A stretch of 42,591 nucleotides of DNA, taken from positions 1 through 42,591 of the forward strand of contig CALKIX010000076.1 in the NCBI GenBank assembly GCA_937995665.1. The letters are read 5' to 3'. Of this stretch, positions 1-10,569 are shown piece after piece. The DNA is from an uncultured Hellea sp. (lineage in GTDB: Bacteria; Pseudomonadota; Alphaproteobacteria; Caulobacterales; Maricaulaceae). The translations under genes and the position numbers were made by a program. The notes under the pieces were generated by a model. That model made no database searches. It was given only the letters and a program-made list of their open reading frames with translations, and had not been told where the DNA came from. The stretch's first letter is position 1. Each line of letters opens with the position of its first letter.

Positions 1-2
1 TT

Positions 3-302
3 GTTATGTGGGCAGCTTTTGTCAAAATTCCAAAGCTCACCTCTTTGCAAAATCTCACCGATATATCTTATGGTATCTATATTTATCACTGGTGCGTGTT
101 ACAGCTTCTCTTCATGTGGATGCCAAAGCTGAGTGTGGTCATGCTTCTTATTCTCGCGCTTCCGATTACACTCATATTGGCAAGCCTTTCATGGCATTTC
201 ATCGAGAAGCCTATGTTGACCCGCAAAAAGTCTTTGGCAACAGCTCTACGCTTTGGCCGTAAAAAGCGAGCCTACGACCCTAAGGCCGTGCTGCTAGATT
301 AG
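3..302 (+). CDS. Acyltransferase family 3 (OafA/YrhL-like) protein, C-terminal fragment truncated by window start
   Basis: Frame is open to the window edge; TM-rich C-terminus with DISYGIYIYHW and SWHFIEKP motifs typical of acyltransferase-3 proteins. Confidence 0.75.
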   Translation, partial: VMWAAFVKIPKLTSLQNLTDISYGIYIYHWCVLQLLFMWMPKLSVVMLLILALPITLILASLSWHFIEKPMLTRKKSLATALRFGRKKRAYDPKAVLLD

Positions 303-308
303 CACGGT

Positions 309-1700
309 CTAGAAGTGGATGGTTTGACCGTAAGCATCAAGGACCGCTTCATGCATCATTTCAGAAAGCGTTGGATGCGGGAAGACTGTTTCCATTAGCT
401 CATGTTCAGTGGTTTCTAGCTTTTGCGCGACGGTGTAGCCTTGGATAAGTTCTGTGACTTCCGCGCCAATCATATGCGCGCCTAATAGCTCGCCGCTTTT
501 GGCGTCAAAGATGGTTTTAATGAGACCCTCAGGCTCGCCAAGCGCTATGGCTTTGCCGTTTCCAATAAAGGGGAAACGTCCGATTTTAATATCGTAGCCC
601 GCCTCTTTGGCCTGCGCCTCGGTATAGCCAACGCTGGCCACTTGCGGGTGGCAATAGGTACAGCCCGGTATGGCATTAGCATCAAGCGGGTGAGGGGATT
701 TCCCTGCAATTTTTTCGATACAGATAATGCCTTCATGGGAAGCTTTATGGGCAAGCCATGGCGGGGTTGTGACATCGCCAATTGCATAGAGCCCTTTAAT
801 GCCCGTAAAGCTAAACTCATCTACAGTGATATGCGTGCGGTCAATTTTCACGCCGAGAGCCTCAAGGCCCATATCTTCGACATTTCCAACAATCCCGATA
901 GCAAGTATGACGCGGTCAAACGCTTCAGTGGTTGATTTGCCATCGCTTGTTAGTGTTGCAGTCACGCCCTTTGCGTCCGTTTTTACACTGGCCTGTGTCT
1001 TCGTCTTTATAGTAACACCGCGCTTTTCAAAGGCTTTGCGTGCCATTTTTGAAATCTCAGCATCTTCGGCTGGCAGGATGCGGTCAACCATTTCAACCAC
1101 AGTGACATTGGCGCCAAAGGCATCGTAAAAGCTGGCAAACTCCATCCCAATCGCGCCAGATCCAATAACGAGGAGCTTTTTGGGCATAGTGTCTGGTACC
1201 ATCGCTTCTCGGGCCGTCCAGATAAATTTCCCGTCAGGCGCAAGGCCGGCTTGCGGGATAGTGCGCGCGCGTGAGCCAGTGGCGAGGATAACATGCTTGG
1301 CGGCGTAATCTTTACCCTCAACGCTAACGATAGGGGCATCTTTGCCGGGCTTTAGCTTGGCGAAGCCTGCTATGACGGTGATCTTGTTCTTTTTCATGAG
1401 GTGCTTAATGCCGCCAGAGAGCTGACCTGCAATATTGCGAGAGCGCTTAACAATGGCTTTGAGGTCAAATTGCGGGCTGGCAGATAGCCCGTAATCAGCC
1501 GCATGCTGCATATTGTGATAAACCTCAGCAGAACGCAGGAGGGCTTTCGTGGGAATACATCCCCAGTTAAGGCACACACCTCCCAATTCCGATTTCTCAA
1601 TAACGGCCGTTTTAAAGCCGAGCTGTGCGGCCCGAATAGCGGTAACATAACCGCCTGGGCCAGACCCAATTACGATAACGTCATAAGATGTTTCGGACAT
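309..1700 (-). CDS. lpd: Dihydrolipoyl dehydrogenase (E3)
   Basis: GSGPGGYVTAIRAAQLG FAD motif, GGVCLNWGCIPTKALL redox-active disulfide, C-terminal HPHPTLSE-like motif (FPHPTLSEMMHEA). Confidence 0.97.
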   Translation of the reverse strand: MSETSYDVIVIGSGPGGYVTAIRAAQLGFKTAVIEKSELGGVCLNWGCIPTKALLRSAEVYHNMQHAADYGLSASPQFDLKAIVKRSRNIAGQLSGGIKHLMKKNKITVIAGFAKLKPGKDAPIVSVEGKDYAAKHVILATGSRARTIPQAGLAPDGKFIWTAREAMVPDTMPKKLLVIGSGAIGMEFASFYDAFGANVTVVEMVDRILPAEDAEISKMARKAFEKRGVTIKTKTQASVKTDAKGVTATLTSDGKSTTEAFDRVILAIGIVGNVEDMGLEALGVKIDRTHITVDEFSFTGIKGLYAIGDVTTPPWLAHKASHEGIICIEKIAGKSPHPLDANAIPGCTYCHPQVASVGYTEAQAKEAGYDIKIGRFPFIGNGKAIALGEPEGLIKTIFDAKSGELLGAHMIGAEVTELIQGYTVAQKLETTEHELMETVFPHPTLSEMMHEAVLDAYGQTIHF

Positions 1701-1713
1701 GAAGTATCCTGTT

Positions 1714-1739
1714 TAGATAGAAAGCTTTTCATCTATCTA
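1714..1739. promoter_or_regulatory. Inverted repeat TAGATAGA...TCTATCTA in the lpd 5' leader
   Basis: 8-bp perfect arms around a 10-nt spacer, 14 nt upstream of the lpd start codon. Confidence 0.4.
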
Positions 1740-1830
1740 TACAGTTTCTCTAAAAAAGGAATAGGCAATTGCGCAATGCAGGGCTGTTATTACGCAATAG
1801 TTTGACAGCTCCCCGTTTTTATCGAAGAGC

Positions 1831-2892
1831 TTATTGATGGTCTTTGGGCAAAGACTCAGGTGAAATAATAGCCTCAATGACTTGCAAGCGGATAACATCG
1901 CTTAGCGCCTCAACTTCCAATTCTTCTAGCAGGTCAAAAGCAGCCTCGGCTTGACCGTGCTTGGCATAGGCGATGGCCATGCGGTTGCGGGCCGTATCGC
2001 GCAATTCGATTTGATCTATACCGTCAATGGCGGCGCGCGCACTTTCATAATCTTTATGCTTAAGTGAGTAGCTCACTAGGTCTAGATAGGCACGATCACG
2101 CAGTTCTGGCATCTCAATTTTCAAAGCTTGGCTGTTGATAAGCTCAATTGTTGCAGAAATCTGTTCCGGGCTGCAATGGCTATCTTGCTTATGGGCTTTT
2201 TTAGGCATTCTATCTGGTTTGGAGATAGCGTTGGCTGGCTGGCAGTTTTTGTCAGAATTCTGTGCCTGGGCTTGTTTTTGGACGGGTTTCTTTTCTTTTT
2301 TGTTGTGTTGATTATGCGGTTTTGCTGGCATGGAGGCTTCTTTTACGGTAGCTGGCTCTTCCGCATTTAGGTCTTCCATTCGCATATCTTCTTCAAGCAT
2401 ATCAAACATCATACGGTCGATTTCAGAACTCGCTGCACTGCTGATCTGTTTGTCTTCGATAACGGGTTTGCGCACATCAATGGGCGCATCTTCCGTTGGC
2501 ACTTCGGCCTCTTCTATCGTTTCGGCCGCTTTCTCGCTTTTCTCAGTTTTGATATAGTCATCCACCCATTTTTGACTTTGAGACGACTCTGTCGTGCTTT
2601 CATCCGGGGCAGGGTCTTCAATGTCAGCTTTGGTAATAGGCGCGTCATTCTCTAAGCGCTCTTTTTTCTCAGCTTTCGGTTTAAAAGCTGTCCCGCCGGC
2701 GCCTTTGGGCTTATTTGAAGCTTCATGCGGGTGGAGCGCTTCTCCAGCCAGAGTTTCCTCAGAAATTTGCGGCGTGGATACAGGCTCTTGAAGTGCCGTG
2801 GAGTTGTTGAGGTCGACATCAGTGCCGTAATAGACAACGCTACCAGCCAATACTGATAATACTGTTCCCGCAATCAATGACTTAAATATCAT
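1831..2892 (-). CDS. Hypothetical membrane-anchored protein with acidic low-complexity centre and helical (TPR-like) C-terminus
   Basis: ORF track 1831..2904; Met at 2892 preferred (SD GGAG upstream). N-terminal TM, Glu/Lys/Pro-rich middle, C-term helical repeats (RDRAYLDLVSYSLKHKDYESARAAIDGI / RDTARNRMAIAYAKHGQAEAAFDLLEEL). Confidence 0.7.
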   Translation of the reverse strand: MIFKSLIAGTVLSVLAGSVVYYGTDVDLNNSTALQEPVSTPQISEETLAGEALHPHEASNKPKGAGGTAFKPKAEKKERLENDAPITKADIEDPAPDESTTESSQSQKWVDDYIKTEKSEKAAETIEEAEVPTEDAPIDVRKPVIEDKQISSAASSEIDRMMFDMLEEDMRMEDLNAEEPATVKEASMPAKPHNQHNKKEKKPVQKQAQAQNSDKNCQPANAISKPDRMPKKAHKQDSHCSPEQISATIELINSQALKIEMPELRDRAYLDLVSYSLKHKDYESARAAIDGIDQIELRDTARNRMAIAYAKHGQAEAAFDLLEELEVEALSDVIRLQVIEAIISPESLPKDHQ

Positions 2893-2917
2893 GTGAGTCT
2901 CCAAACCTTAATCATCC

Positions 2918-2932
2918 TTAACTATAAATTAA
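2918..2932. promoter_or_regulatory. CtrA-type full site TTAA-N7-TTAA
   Basis: TTAACTATAAATTAA in the 5' region of the 1831..2892 gene. Confidence 0.5.
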
Positions 2933-2935
2933 GGC

Positions 2936-2963
2936 CAAAAATAGGCAAGCGAACTCGCGCTTG
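2936..2963 (-). terminator. Possible rho-independent terminator after pdhC
   Basis: On the minus strand: CAAGCG-CGAGTT-CGCTTG followed by CCTATTTTT. Confidence 0.45.
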
Positions 2964-3016
2964 AGGAGAGAGCTTTATGCAGTTGAGCCGTTTTTAGCGA
3001 ACAGCGTAAGCTGTAT

Positions 3017-4327
3017 TTAGAGCATCATAGTAATTGGGCTTTGCACATAGCGCTTAAAGTGCTGGAGCCATTCTGCGCCCAGCGCGCCGTCCACAACGCG
3101 GTGATCACAGGTCAGCGTGACGGTCATAACCGTGGCCACAGCCAGTGCGCCGTCTTTGACAACGGGGCGAAGCTCGCCTGCGCCAACGGATAAAATCATG
3201 CCATGCGGTTCATTGATGATAGAGCCAAATTCTTTAATGCCCATCATGCCAAGATTAGAGATGCTAAAGGTGCCGCCTTGATATTCTTGCGGCTTAAGCT
3301 TCTTATCGCGCGCGCGGGCAGCCAAGTCTTTCATCTCTGAGGATATGGTTGAGAGGCCTTTATTTTCAGCGCCGCGAACGATGGGCGTAATTAGCCCGCC
3401 ATCAATGGCCACTGCTACGGCAACGTCGGCGTGCTTGTGCATAGCAATCCCGTCAGGGGTAAAGCTGGCATTGGCGGCTGGCACGTGTTTTAGCGCGAGT
3501 GCAGAGGCGCGGATGAGCATATCATTGACGCTGACTTTTATGCCTTCTGGCGCTTGGCTGTTTAGCTCTTTACGCATCTTGAGGAGCGCGTCGATTTCGC
3601 AATCCACCGTGAGCGGGAAGTCAGGGACATTGACGTTTGAGCTGACAAGGCGCTTGGCGATTGTGCGGCGCATACCGTCGAGCGGGATAAGGTCGTAAGA
3701 ACCTGCTTCGATGCCCATTTGGGTGAGGTACTCCGCGCCGCCGCCGAGTGGCATGCCGACTTCGGTTGTTGTCACGACGGGTGCTGCCGCTTGTGGAGCC
3801 ATGGAGGCTGCGCGCGGGGCGGTTTTGGCACATTCAATATCGGTTTTGATAATCCGGCCATTGGGGCCAGAGCCTGAAATGCGCGCAAGATCAAGCCCCG
3901 CTTCAGCGGCAAGACGTTTGGCGAGCGGTGAGGCTTTGATGCGGATTCCGCTATTCTTTGGAGCGGCAGCGGGCGCGGGCGCAGCTTTAGGGGCTGGCGC
4001 AGCAGCGGCTGGTGCTGGCGCGGCGGCAGGAGCAGGAGCGGCAGAACCGCCAACACTATAACCATCCATCGCGCTATCATCTTCATCTTCTTCGAGCAGC
4101 ACAGCGATAGGGGCGTTGACTTTCACCCCTTCTGTTCCGCTGGGGACAAGGATTTTAGCAATCTTGCCTTCTTCCACGGCTTCAACTTCCATCGTGGCTT
4201 TGTCAGTCTCAATCTCGGCCAAGACATCGCCAGAATTGACAGTATCGCCTTCGGCAACCATCCATTTAGACAGAGTGCCTTCTTCCATAGTCGGCGAGAG
4301 GGCGGGCATAAGGATTTCAATGGGCAT
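3017..4327 (-). CDS. pdhC: Dihydrolipoamide acetyltransferase, PDH E2
   Basis: N-terminal lipoyl domain ([17 protein letters not shown]), Ala/Pro linker, peripheral-subunit binding domain ([28 protein letters not shown]), catalytic DHRVVDGA. Confidence 0.97.
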   Translation of the reverse strand: MPIEILMPALSPTMEEGTLSKWMVAEGDTVNSGDVLAEIETDKATMEVEAVEEGKIAKILVPSGTEGVKVNAPIAVLLEEDEDDSAMDGYSVGGSAAPAPAAAPAPAAAAPAPKAAPAPAAAPKNSGIRIKASPLAKRLAAEAGLDLARISGSGPNGRIIKTDIECAKTAPRAASMAPQAAAPVVTTTEVGMPLGGGAEYLTQMGIEAGSYDLIPLDGMRRTIAKRLVSSNVNVPDFPLTVDCEIDALLKMRKELNSQAPEGIKVSVNDMLIRASALALKHVPAANASFTPDGIAMHKHADVAVAVAIDGGLITPIVRGAENKGLSTISSEMKDLAARARDKKLKPQEYQGGTFSISNLGMMGIKEFGSIINEPHGMILSVGAGELRPVVKDGALAVATVMTVTLTCDHRVVDGALGAEWLQHFKRYVQSPITMML

Positions 4328-4329
4328 AA

Positions 4330-5703
4330 TTAGTCCTTGTAACAAACCTTCTTGGCCGCGGCGACGACATCTTCTGTTCCTGGCAAGCTGAGCGCTTCGA
4401 GGTTCGCGGCGTATGGCAATGGCACGTCGACTTGAAAGACGCGCTCTGGCGGGGCGTCCAGATAGTCAAAGGCTTGCTCCATCACGCGGGTTGCGATTTC
4501 AGAGCCGATGCCGCTTTGGCCCCAGCCTTCTTCGGCGCAGACTAAGCGGTTCGTTTTCTTCACGGACTCTATAACCGTGTCGCTATCGAGCGGGCGAATG
4601 GTACGCAGGTCGACGACTTCGGCGCTAATGCCTTGCTCGGCCAGAATATCCGCGGCTTCAAGGCAGCGTCCCACCATGCGAGAGTGAGAGACCAGCGTGA
4701 CGTCCGTGCCTTCGCGGCGCACTTTGGCTTTGCCGATAGGGATAATGAAGTCGTCCATGTCTGGGACTTCGAAAGTCTCGCCATACATAAGCTCATGTTC
4801 TAAAAAGACAACAGGGTTAGGGTCTCGAATAGCAGCCTTTAGAAGGCCTTTGGCGTCCGCCGCATCATAGGGCGCAACGACCTTTAGGCCCGGCACATTG
4901 GCATACCAGCTTGAGTAGTCATGGCTGTGCTGCGCGCCCACGCGAGAGGCCGCACCGTTAGGGCCGCGAAACACGATAGGACAGCGCATTTGACCACCTG
5001 ACATATAAAGCGTTTTGGCGGCAGAATTGATAATGTGATCAATAGCTTGCATAGCAAAGTTAAATGTCATGAATTCAACAATCGGACGTAATCCGCCCAT
5101 CGCAGCGCCGACACCGATACCAGCAAAACCATATTCAGTAATTGGCGTATCAATGACGCGCTTTTCGCCAAATTCTTGGAGCAATTCGCGAGTGACTTTA
5201 TAGGCACCTTGATACTCAGCCACCTCTTCGCCCATGACAAAGACGTTTTCATCGCGGCGCATTTCTTCGGCCATGGCATCGCGTAGCGCATCGCGCACTG
5301 TGACGTCGACCATTTTGATATTGGTAGGAATAGCGGGGTCATTTGGCACTATGGCGGCAGCAGGTGCAGCGCTCGCAGCAGGAGCCGCAGCGGGCGCAGC
5401 TTCAGCAGCGGGGGCAGGGCTTGTCGCTTGCGCAGGCGCGCCAAGATCAGCGGCCGTTTCCCCGTCTTCGAGCAGTTGCAAGATAACGGCGCCAACTTTT
5501 ACATTATCTGTACCAGCGGCAACGATGATTTTACCCACAGTGCCTTCGTCGATACTCTCGACTTCCATGGTAGCTTTATCCGTTTCAATCTCGGCGAGGA
5601 TGTCTCCAGAGGCGACTGTATCGCCTTCTTTGACGAGCCATTTAGAGAGTGTGCCTTCTTCCATAGTCGGAGAAAGGGCGGGCATTTGAATATCGATTGC
5701 CAT
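4330..5703 (-). CDS. pdhB: Pyruvate dehydrogenase E1 beta subunit with N-terminal lipoyl domain
   Basis: Lipoyl domain ([17 protein letters not shown]) plus transketolase beta domain ([36 protein letters not shown]). Confidence 0.97.
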   Translation of the reverse strand: MAIDIQMPALSPTMEEGTLSKWLVKEGDTVASGDILAEIETDKATMEVESIDEGTVGKIIVAAGTDNVKVGAVILQLLEDGETAADLGAPAQATSPAPAAEAAPAAAPAASAAPAAAIVPNDPAIPTNIKMVDVTVRDALRDAMAEEMRRDENVFVMGEEVAEYQGAYKVTRELLQEFGEKRVIDTPITEYGFAGIGVGAAMGGLRPIVEFMTFNFAMQAIDHIINSAAKTLYMSGGQMRCPIVFRGPNGAASRVGAQHSHDYSSWYANVPGLKVVAPYDAADAKGLLKAAIRDPNPVVFLEHELMYGETFEVPDMDDFIIPIGKAKVRREGTDVTLVSHSRMVGRCLEAADILAEQGISAEVVDLRTIRPLDSDTVIESVKKTNRLVCAEEGWGQSGIGSEIATRVMEQAFDYLDAPPERVFQVDVPLPYAANLEALSLPGTEDVVAAAKKVCYKD

Positions 5704-5706
5704 GTC

Positions 5707-6705
5707 TTACGCCTCCAACAATACGTCTGTATAGAGCTCCGAGGGGTCAGGCTCTGGGCTTTCAATCGCGAATTGGGCTGAGTCAGCAACAATTGCCTTA
5801 ATTTCTTTATCAATGGCTTTTAGGTCATCTTCACTAGCCCATTTTTCATCAAGGAGGCGGGCTCTTGCCATATCAATCGGGTCGCGCTCTGCGCGCGTTT
5901 TAGAAACTTCTTCGCGCGTACGATATTTGGCAGGGTCTGACATGGAGTGACCGCGGTAACGGTAAGTTTTCATTTCCAAAATCATCGGGCCTTTACCATC
6001 GCGAGCATGTTTTATGGCTTTTCTGGCGGCATCGCGCACTTCAAGTACGTTCATGCCGTCAACCTGGACACCTTCAATCTCAAAGCTTGAACCGCGCTTA
6101 TGAAGCTCAGTTTCTGCTGAAGAGCGTTTAACAGATGTCCCCATAGCATATTGATTGTTTTCAATAACGAAGACGACTGGGAGGTCCCAAAGCTTAGCCA
6201 TATTAAAGGCTTCATAGACCTGACCTTGGTTAGACGCGCCATCACCAAAGAAGGCGAGGGAGACATTGCCATTGCCTTTATATTTATTGGCAAGCGCAAG
6301 GCCCGCCCCGATAGGCACCTGTGCGCCCACAATGCCATGGCCGCCGTAAAAATGCTTCTCTGTGCTAAACATATGCATAGAGCCGCCTTTGCCGCGCGAA
6401 TAACCGCCTTCGCGGCCCGTTAGCTCAGCCATAACCCCGCGTGATGTCATTCCGCAAGCCAGCATATGACCGTGGTCTCGATAACCCGTAATCATTTGGT
6501 CGCCCTCAATCATGCCTGCGCGGCAACCTACAACAACCGCTTCTTGGCCGATATAGAGGTGACAGAAACCCGCAATCTGGCCCATGCCATAAAGTTGTCC
6601 AGCTTTCTCTTCAAAGCGGCGGATAAGCAGCATGTCTTTGTAATATTTGAGAAGTTCTGATTTCTCGGATTTGAGAGGTTTAGGATTTTTTTTAGAGGTA
6701 GCCAT
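5707..6705 (-). CDS. pdhA: Pyruvate dehydrogenase E1 alpha subunit
   Basis: ThDP motif GDGASNQGQVYEAFNMAKLWDLPVVFVIENNQ; YRYRGHSMSDPAKYR. Confidence 0.97.
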   Translation of the reverse strand: MATSKKNPKPLKSEKSELLKYYKDMLLIRRFEEKAGQLYGMGQIAGFCHLYIGQEAVVVGCRAGMIEGDQMITGYRDHGHMLACGMTSRGVMAELTGREGGYSRGKGGSMHMFSTEKHFYGGHGIVGAQVPIGAGLALANKYKGNGNVSLAFFGDGASNQGQVYEAFNMAKLWDLPVVFVIENNQYAMGTSVKRSSAETELHKRGSSFEIEGVQVDGMNVLEVRDAARKAIKHARDGKGPMILEMKTYRYRGHSMSDPAKYRTREEVSKTRAERDPIDMARARLLDEKWASEDDLKAIDKEIKAIVADSAQFAIESPEPDPSELYTDVLLEA

Positions 6706-6780
6706 AAGAAATAGTCTCAATAATTTGTATCCGAAATATAACGGCCTACGCTTACAAAATGTAGCGCCTTATGGGGTGAA

Positions 6781-7089
6781 TTAATCGGGGAGGTCAAGCC
6801 AAATCGTCTTTTCATTCGGATGTGAAGTAAATAATATTTTCCGCGAAGCTGTGTCGAGGCTATCGAGGTTCAGGCTTGAGTTTTTAAGATCCTCCGCATG
6901 GCTTTCGAGCGTGCTACGCGTTTGAGTAACGGCCTCAAGGCGCACTTTCAATCGGGTGCTGTCGCGCTCATAGTCGACCCAGCGCATCACGCCTTGGGAG
7001 CCCGAGAGAGCATGAAAAGCAAGGTAAACATAGAGGACGAGCAGGGCAAAGATCGGCCATTTTTCCCGAATTTTGCGCAAGTGTTCCAT
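6781..7089 (-). CDS. ftsB: FtsB/DivIC-like septum formation initiator family protein
   Basis: Short protein with one N-terminal TM followed by a coiled coil; location next to eno is typical of ftsB. Confidence 0.75.
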   Translation of the reverse strand: MEHLRKIREKWPIFALLVLYVYLAFHALSGSQGVMRWVDYERDSTRLKVRLEAVTQTRSTLESHAEDLKNSSLNLDSLDTASRKILFTSHPNEKTIWLDLPD

Positions 7090-7126
7090 AAGACTCTATC
7101 GCGCCTTATGGTTATTAGAGCGTTAA

Positions 7127-7152
7127 GGCTTCGCAATTTTCACTGCGAAGCC
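7127..7152 (-). terminator. Hairpin between eno and ftsB, possible terminator/processing element
   Basis: GGCTTCGCA/TGCGAAGCC 9-bp perfect stem with 8-nt loop; no strong U tract. Confidence 0.4.
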
Positions 7153-7169
7153 CCAATATTTGTTTAATT

Positions 7170-8659
<1,490 letters not shown>

Positions 8660-8780
8660 CGGGGCCTCCATTTAATAATAACAAAGCGGCCCGCTTGAAT
8701 ACGAACCGCTGATTTGGTCGCGCACATAGCTGATTTCGAGCGAGCCGACAAGCCCTTTATGAGGCGATATTCACTGCCCG

Positions 8781-9200
8781 CTAGTCAAAGTCGCGTACTT
8801 TTCCGCGTAATGACTTAGTTTGGCCTCGCTCTGCCTTCTTTTTAAGGCGGCGCTTCACGGCGCCATAAGTAGGGCGAGTCGGGCGGCGCTTTTTTTCTAC
8901 TTTTAGGGCGGCCCCCAAAAGGGCAGCCAGACGCTCCAGCGCCTCGGCCTTATTCCGCTCCTGCGTGCGGTGGTTTTGAGCCTTAATAACTATCACGCCG
9001 CTATCGGTAATGCGCTTGTCGCGATAGGCCAGAACGCGCGCTTTTTGCCCCTCTAAAAGCGAGGCTGTCTTCACATCATAGCGTAGGTGGATGGCCGATG
9101 AGACTTTATTGACATTCTGCCCGCCCGGCCCTTGGGCGCGAATGGCGGTCAGTTCAATGTCCGAGAGCGGAATGGATATGCGCGGCGTGACTTTTAGCAT
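8781..9200 (-). CDS. arfB: Alternative ribosome-rescue factor / peptidyl-tRNA hydrolase ArfB (YaeJ/ICT1 family)
   Basis: GGQ domain (AQGPGGQNVNKVSSAIHLRYD) plus basic C-terminal tail. Confidence 0.93.
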   Translation of the reverse strand: MLKVTPRISIPLSDIELTAIRAQGPGGQNVNKVSSAIHLRYDVKTASLLEGQKARVLAYRDKRITDSGVIVIKAQNHRTQERNKAEALERLAALLGAALKVEKKRRPTRPTYGAVKRRLKKKAERGQTKSLRGKVRDFD

Positions 9201-9255
9201 GAAAGGTCAGACTAGCGCGGCGGGAGGGCTAAAGATAGGGGCGAAGAGGCGAGGC

Positions 9256-9747
9256 CTAAGCAGGCGCTATGTCACAATTTTGTCCAAGGCCAATCAACTT
9301 GGAGTCATTCTCCGTCATGATTTTAATATTAGGCGCAAGGGCGGGATCATAATGGATTTCCACTATGACGGTTTGAGAGAGTATGCTTCCAGCTTGTGCT
9401 GCCGTTTTTTGATGGGCGCGGTAAATGGCTGTGGGGGCGGGCGAGACTACCATTGAGCAGCTTTGCGCTGCGCCTGGCAGCTGTGCATTATCGCCAAATC
9501 GTTGGCCGTTAATTTGGCCGCTGCCATGGATTAGGACTTCAAATTCGCCAATGGCGCTCTGTGCTGTCACGGCAAATGGCGCGTTAGAGGTCACGGCATA
9601 TTTTTTAACGCCGGGCTTGTCTGAGACGAGGACATGTATAGCCTTTTGCGGAACGGAGAAGACAACTTTGTCCAGTATTTGAGCGGCTGCGGGAAGGGCT
9701 GCGAGCTCTAAAGCGATAAGGCTAATTAAAAAGTAACGCTTTTTCAT
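9256..9747 (-). CDS. Hypothetical secreted protein
   Basis: Signal peptide MKKRYFLISLIALELAALPAAAQ; start trimmed from ORF 9256..9759. Confidence 0.7.
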   Translation of the reverse strand: MKKRYFLISLIALELAALPAAAQILDKVVFSVPQKAIHVLVSDKPGVKKYAVTSNAPFAVTAQSAIGEFEVLIHGSGQINGQRFGDNAQLPGAAQSCSMVVSPAPTAIYRAHQKTAAQAGSILSQTVIVEIHYDPALAPNIKIMTENDSKLIGLGQNCDIAPA

Positions 9748-9833
9748 GCTCAATTCCATTATAGTGATTCTTGGATTAGGCGGAGCAAGATTGATGCCAA
9801 AAATGAGGTCGCGATAATTCTGAGCTAGTCAGA

Positions 9834-9858
9834 CGCGCCATTTGCGGATATAGGCGCG
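9834..9858 (+). promoter_or_regulatory. Hairpin directly preceding the queC start codon
   Basis: CGCGCC (9834-9839) / GGCGCG (9853-9858), 13-nt loop; ends 3 nt before ATG. Confidence 0.35.
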
Positions 9859-9861
9859 GCC

Positions 9862-10569
9862 ATGATGGATAAACGTCAAAAAGCTTTGCTTATGTTCTCA
9901 GGCGGCCAAGACTCGGCCACCTGTCTGGCATGGGCTTTGGAGCAATATGATTATGTGGAAACGGTCGGTTTTCACTATGAGCAGCGCCATGCCATCGAAA
10001 TGGAATGCCGCATGACAGTTTTGGAAAAAATGCGCAGCCTTAGACCTGAATGGGAGGCAAAGCTGGGGCAAGATAAGATTATCGACCTTGCCGCGCTGGG
10101 CGCGATTAGCGACACGTCTTTGACCCGTGATGTTGAAATTATCCATAACGAGCAGGGCCTTCCTAGTACATTTGTGCCGGGGCGAAACCTCATCTTTTTG
10201 AATTTTGCTGCCGCGCTAGCTTATCGCCGCGGGATAACAACGCTAATTGGCGGGATGTGTCAGGCGGATTTCTCAGGTTATCCTGACTGCCGTATCGACA
10301 CGCTCAATGCGCAGATGCAAGCCATATCACTTGGAATGGATAGAGCTTTTACGCTCGAAACACCTTTGATGAATCTTTCAAAAGCGGGCGCTTGGAGCCT
10401 CGCGCAAGAGCTTGGCGGGGAGGCATTTGTTGAGCTGATATTAGAGCAGACCCATAGCTGTTATATGGGCGAGCGCGAGGTCCGCCATGACTGGGGTTAT
10501 GGCTGCGGGCAATGTCCTGCCTGTGATCTGCGCGCTAAGGGCTGGAGCGAGTATAGCCGTGGTCTATAG
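9862..10569 (+). CDS. queC: 7-cyano-7-deazaguanine synthase
   Basis: PP-loop [15 protein letters not shown] and C-terminal zinc-binding [14 protein letters not shown]. Confidence 0.97.
   Translation: MMDKRQKALLMFSGGQDSATCLAWALEQYDYVETVGFHYEQRHAIEMECRMTVLEKMRSLRPEWEAKLGQDKIIDLAALGAISDTSLTRDVEIIHNEQGLPSTFVPGRNLIFLNFAAALAYRRGITTLIGGMCQADFSGYPDCRIDTLNAQMQAISLGMDRAFTLETPLMNLSKAGAWSLAQELGGEAFVELILEQTHSCYMGEREVRHDWGYGCGQCPACDLRAKGWSEYSRGL

Noticed and set aside
286-307. CCGTGCT/AGCACGG hairpin between the acyltransferase fragment and lpd as a terminator
   Set aside because: 7-bp stem without a U tract on either strand, partly overlapping the acyltransferase coding end; not convincing.
3950-4050. 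Low-complexity GC-rich repeat
   Set aside because: It encodes the normal Ala/Pro swivelling linker of the E2 subunit (a similar linker occurs in pdhB), not a mobile or regulatory repeat.
5234-5689. 151-aa + strand Ala/Ser-rich ORF
   Set aside because: Antisense to the pdhB lipoyl domain and Ala/Pro linker; composition artefact. The same holds for 3711..4061 opposite pdhC.
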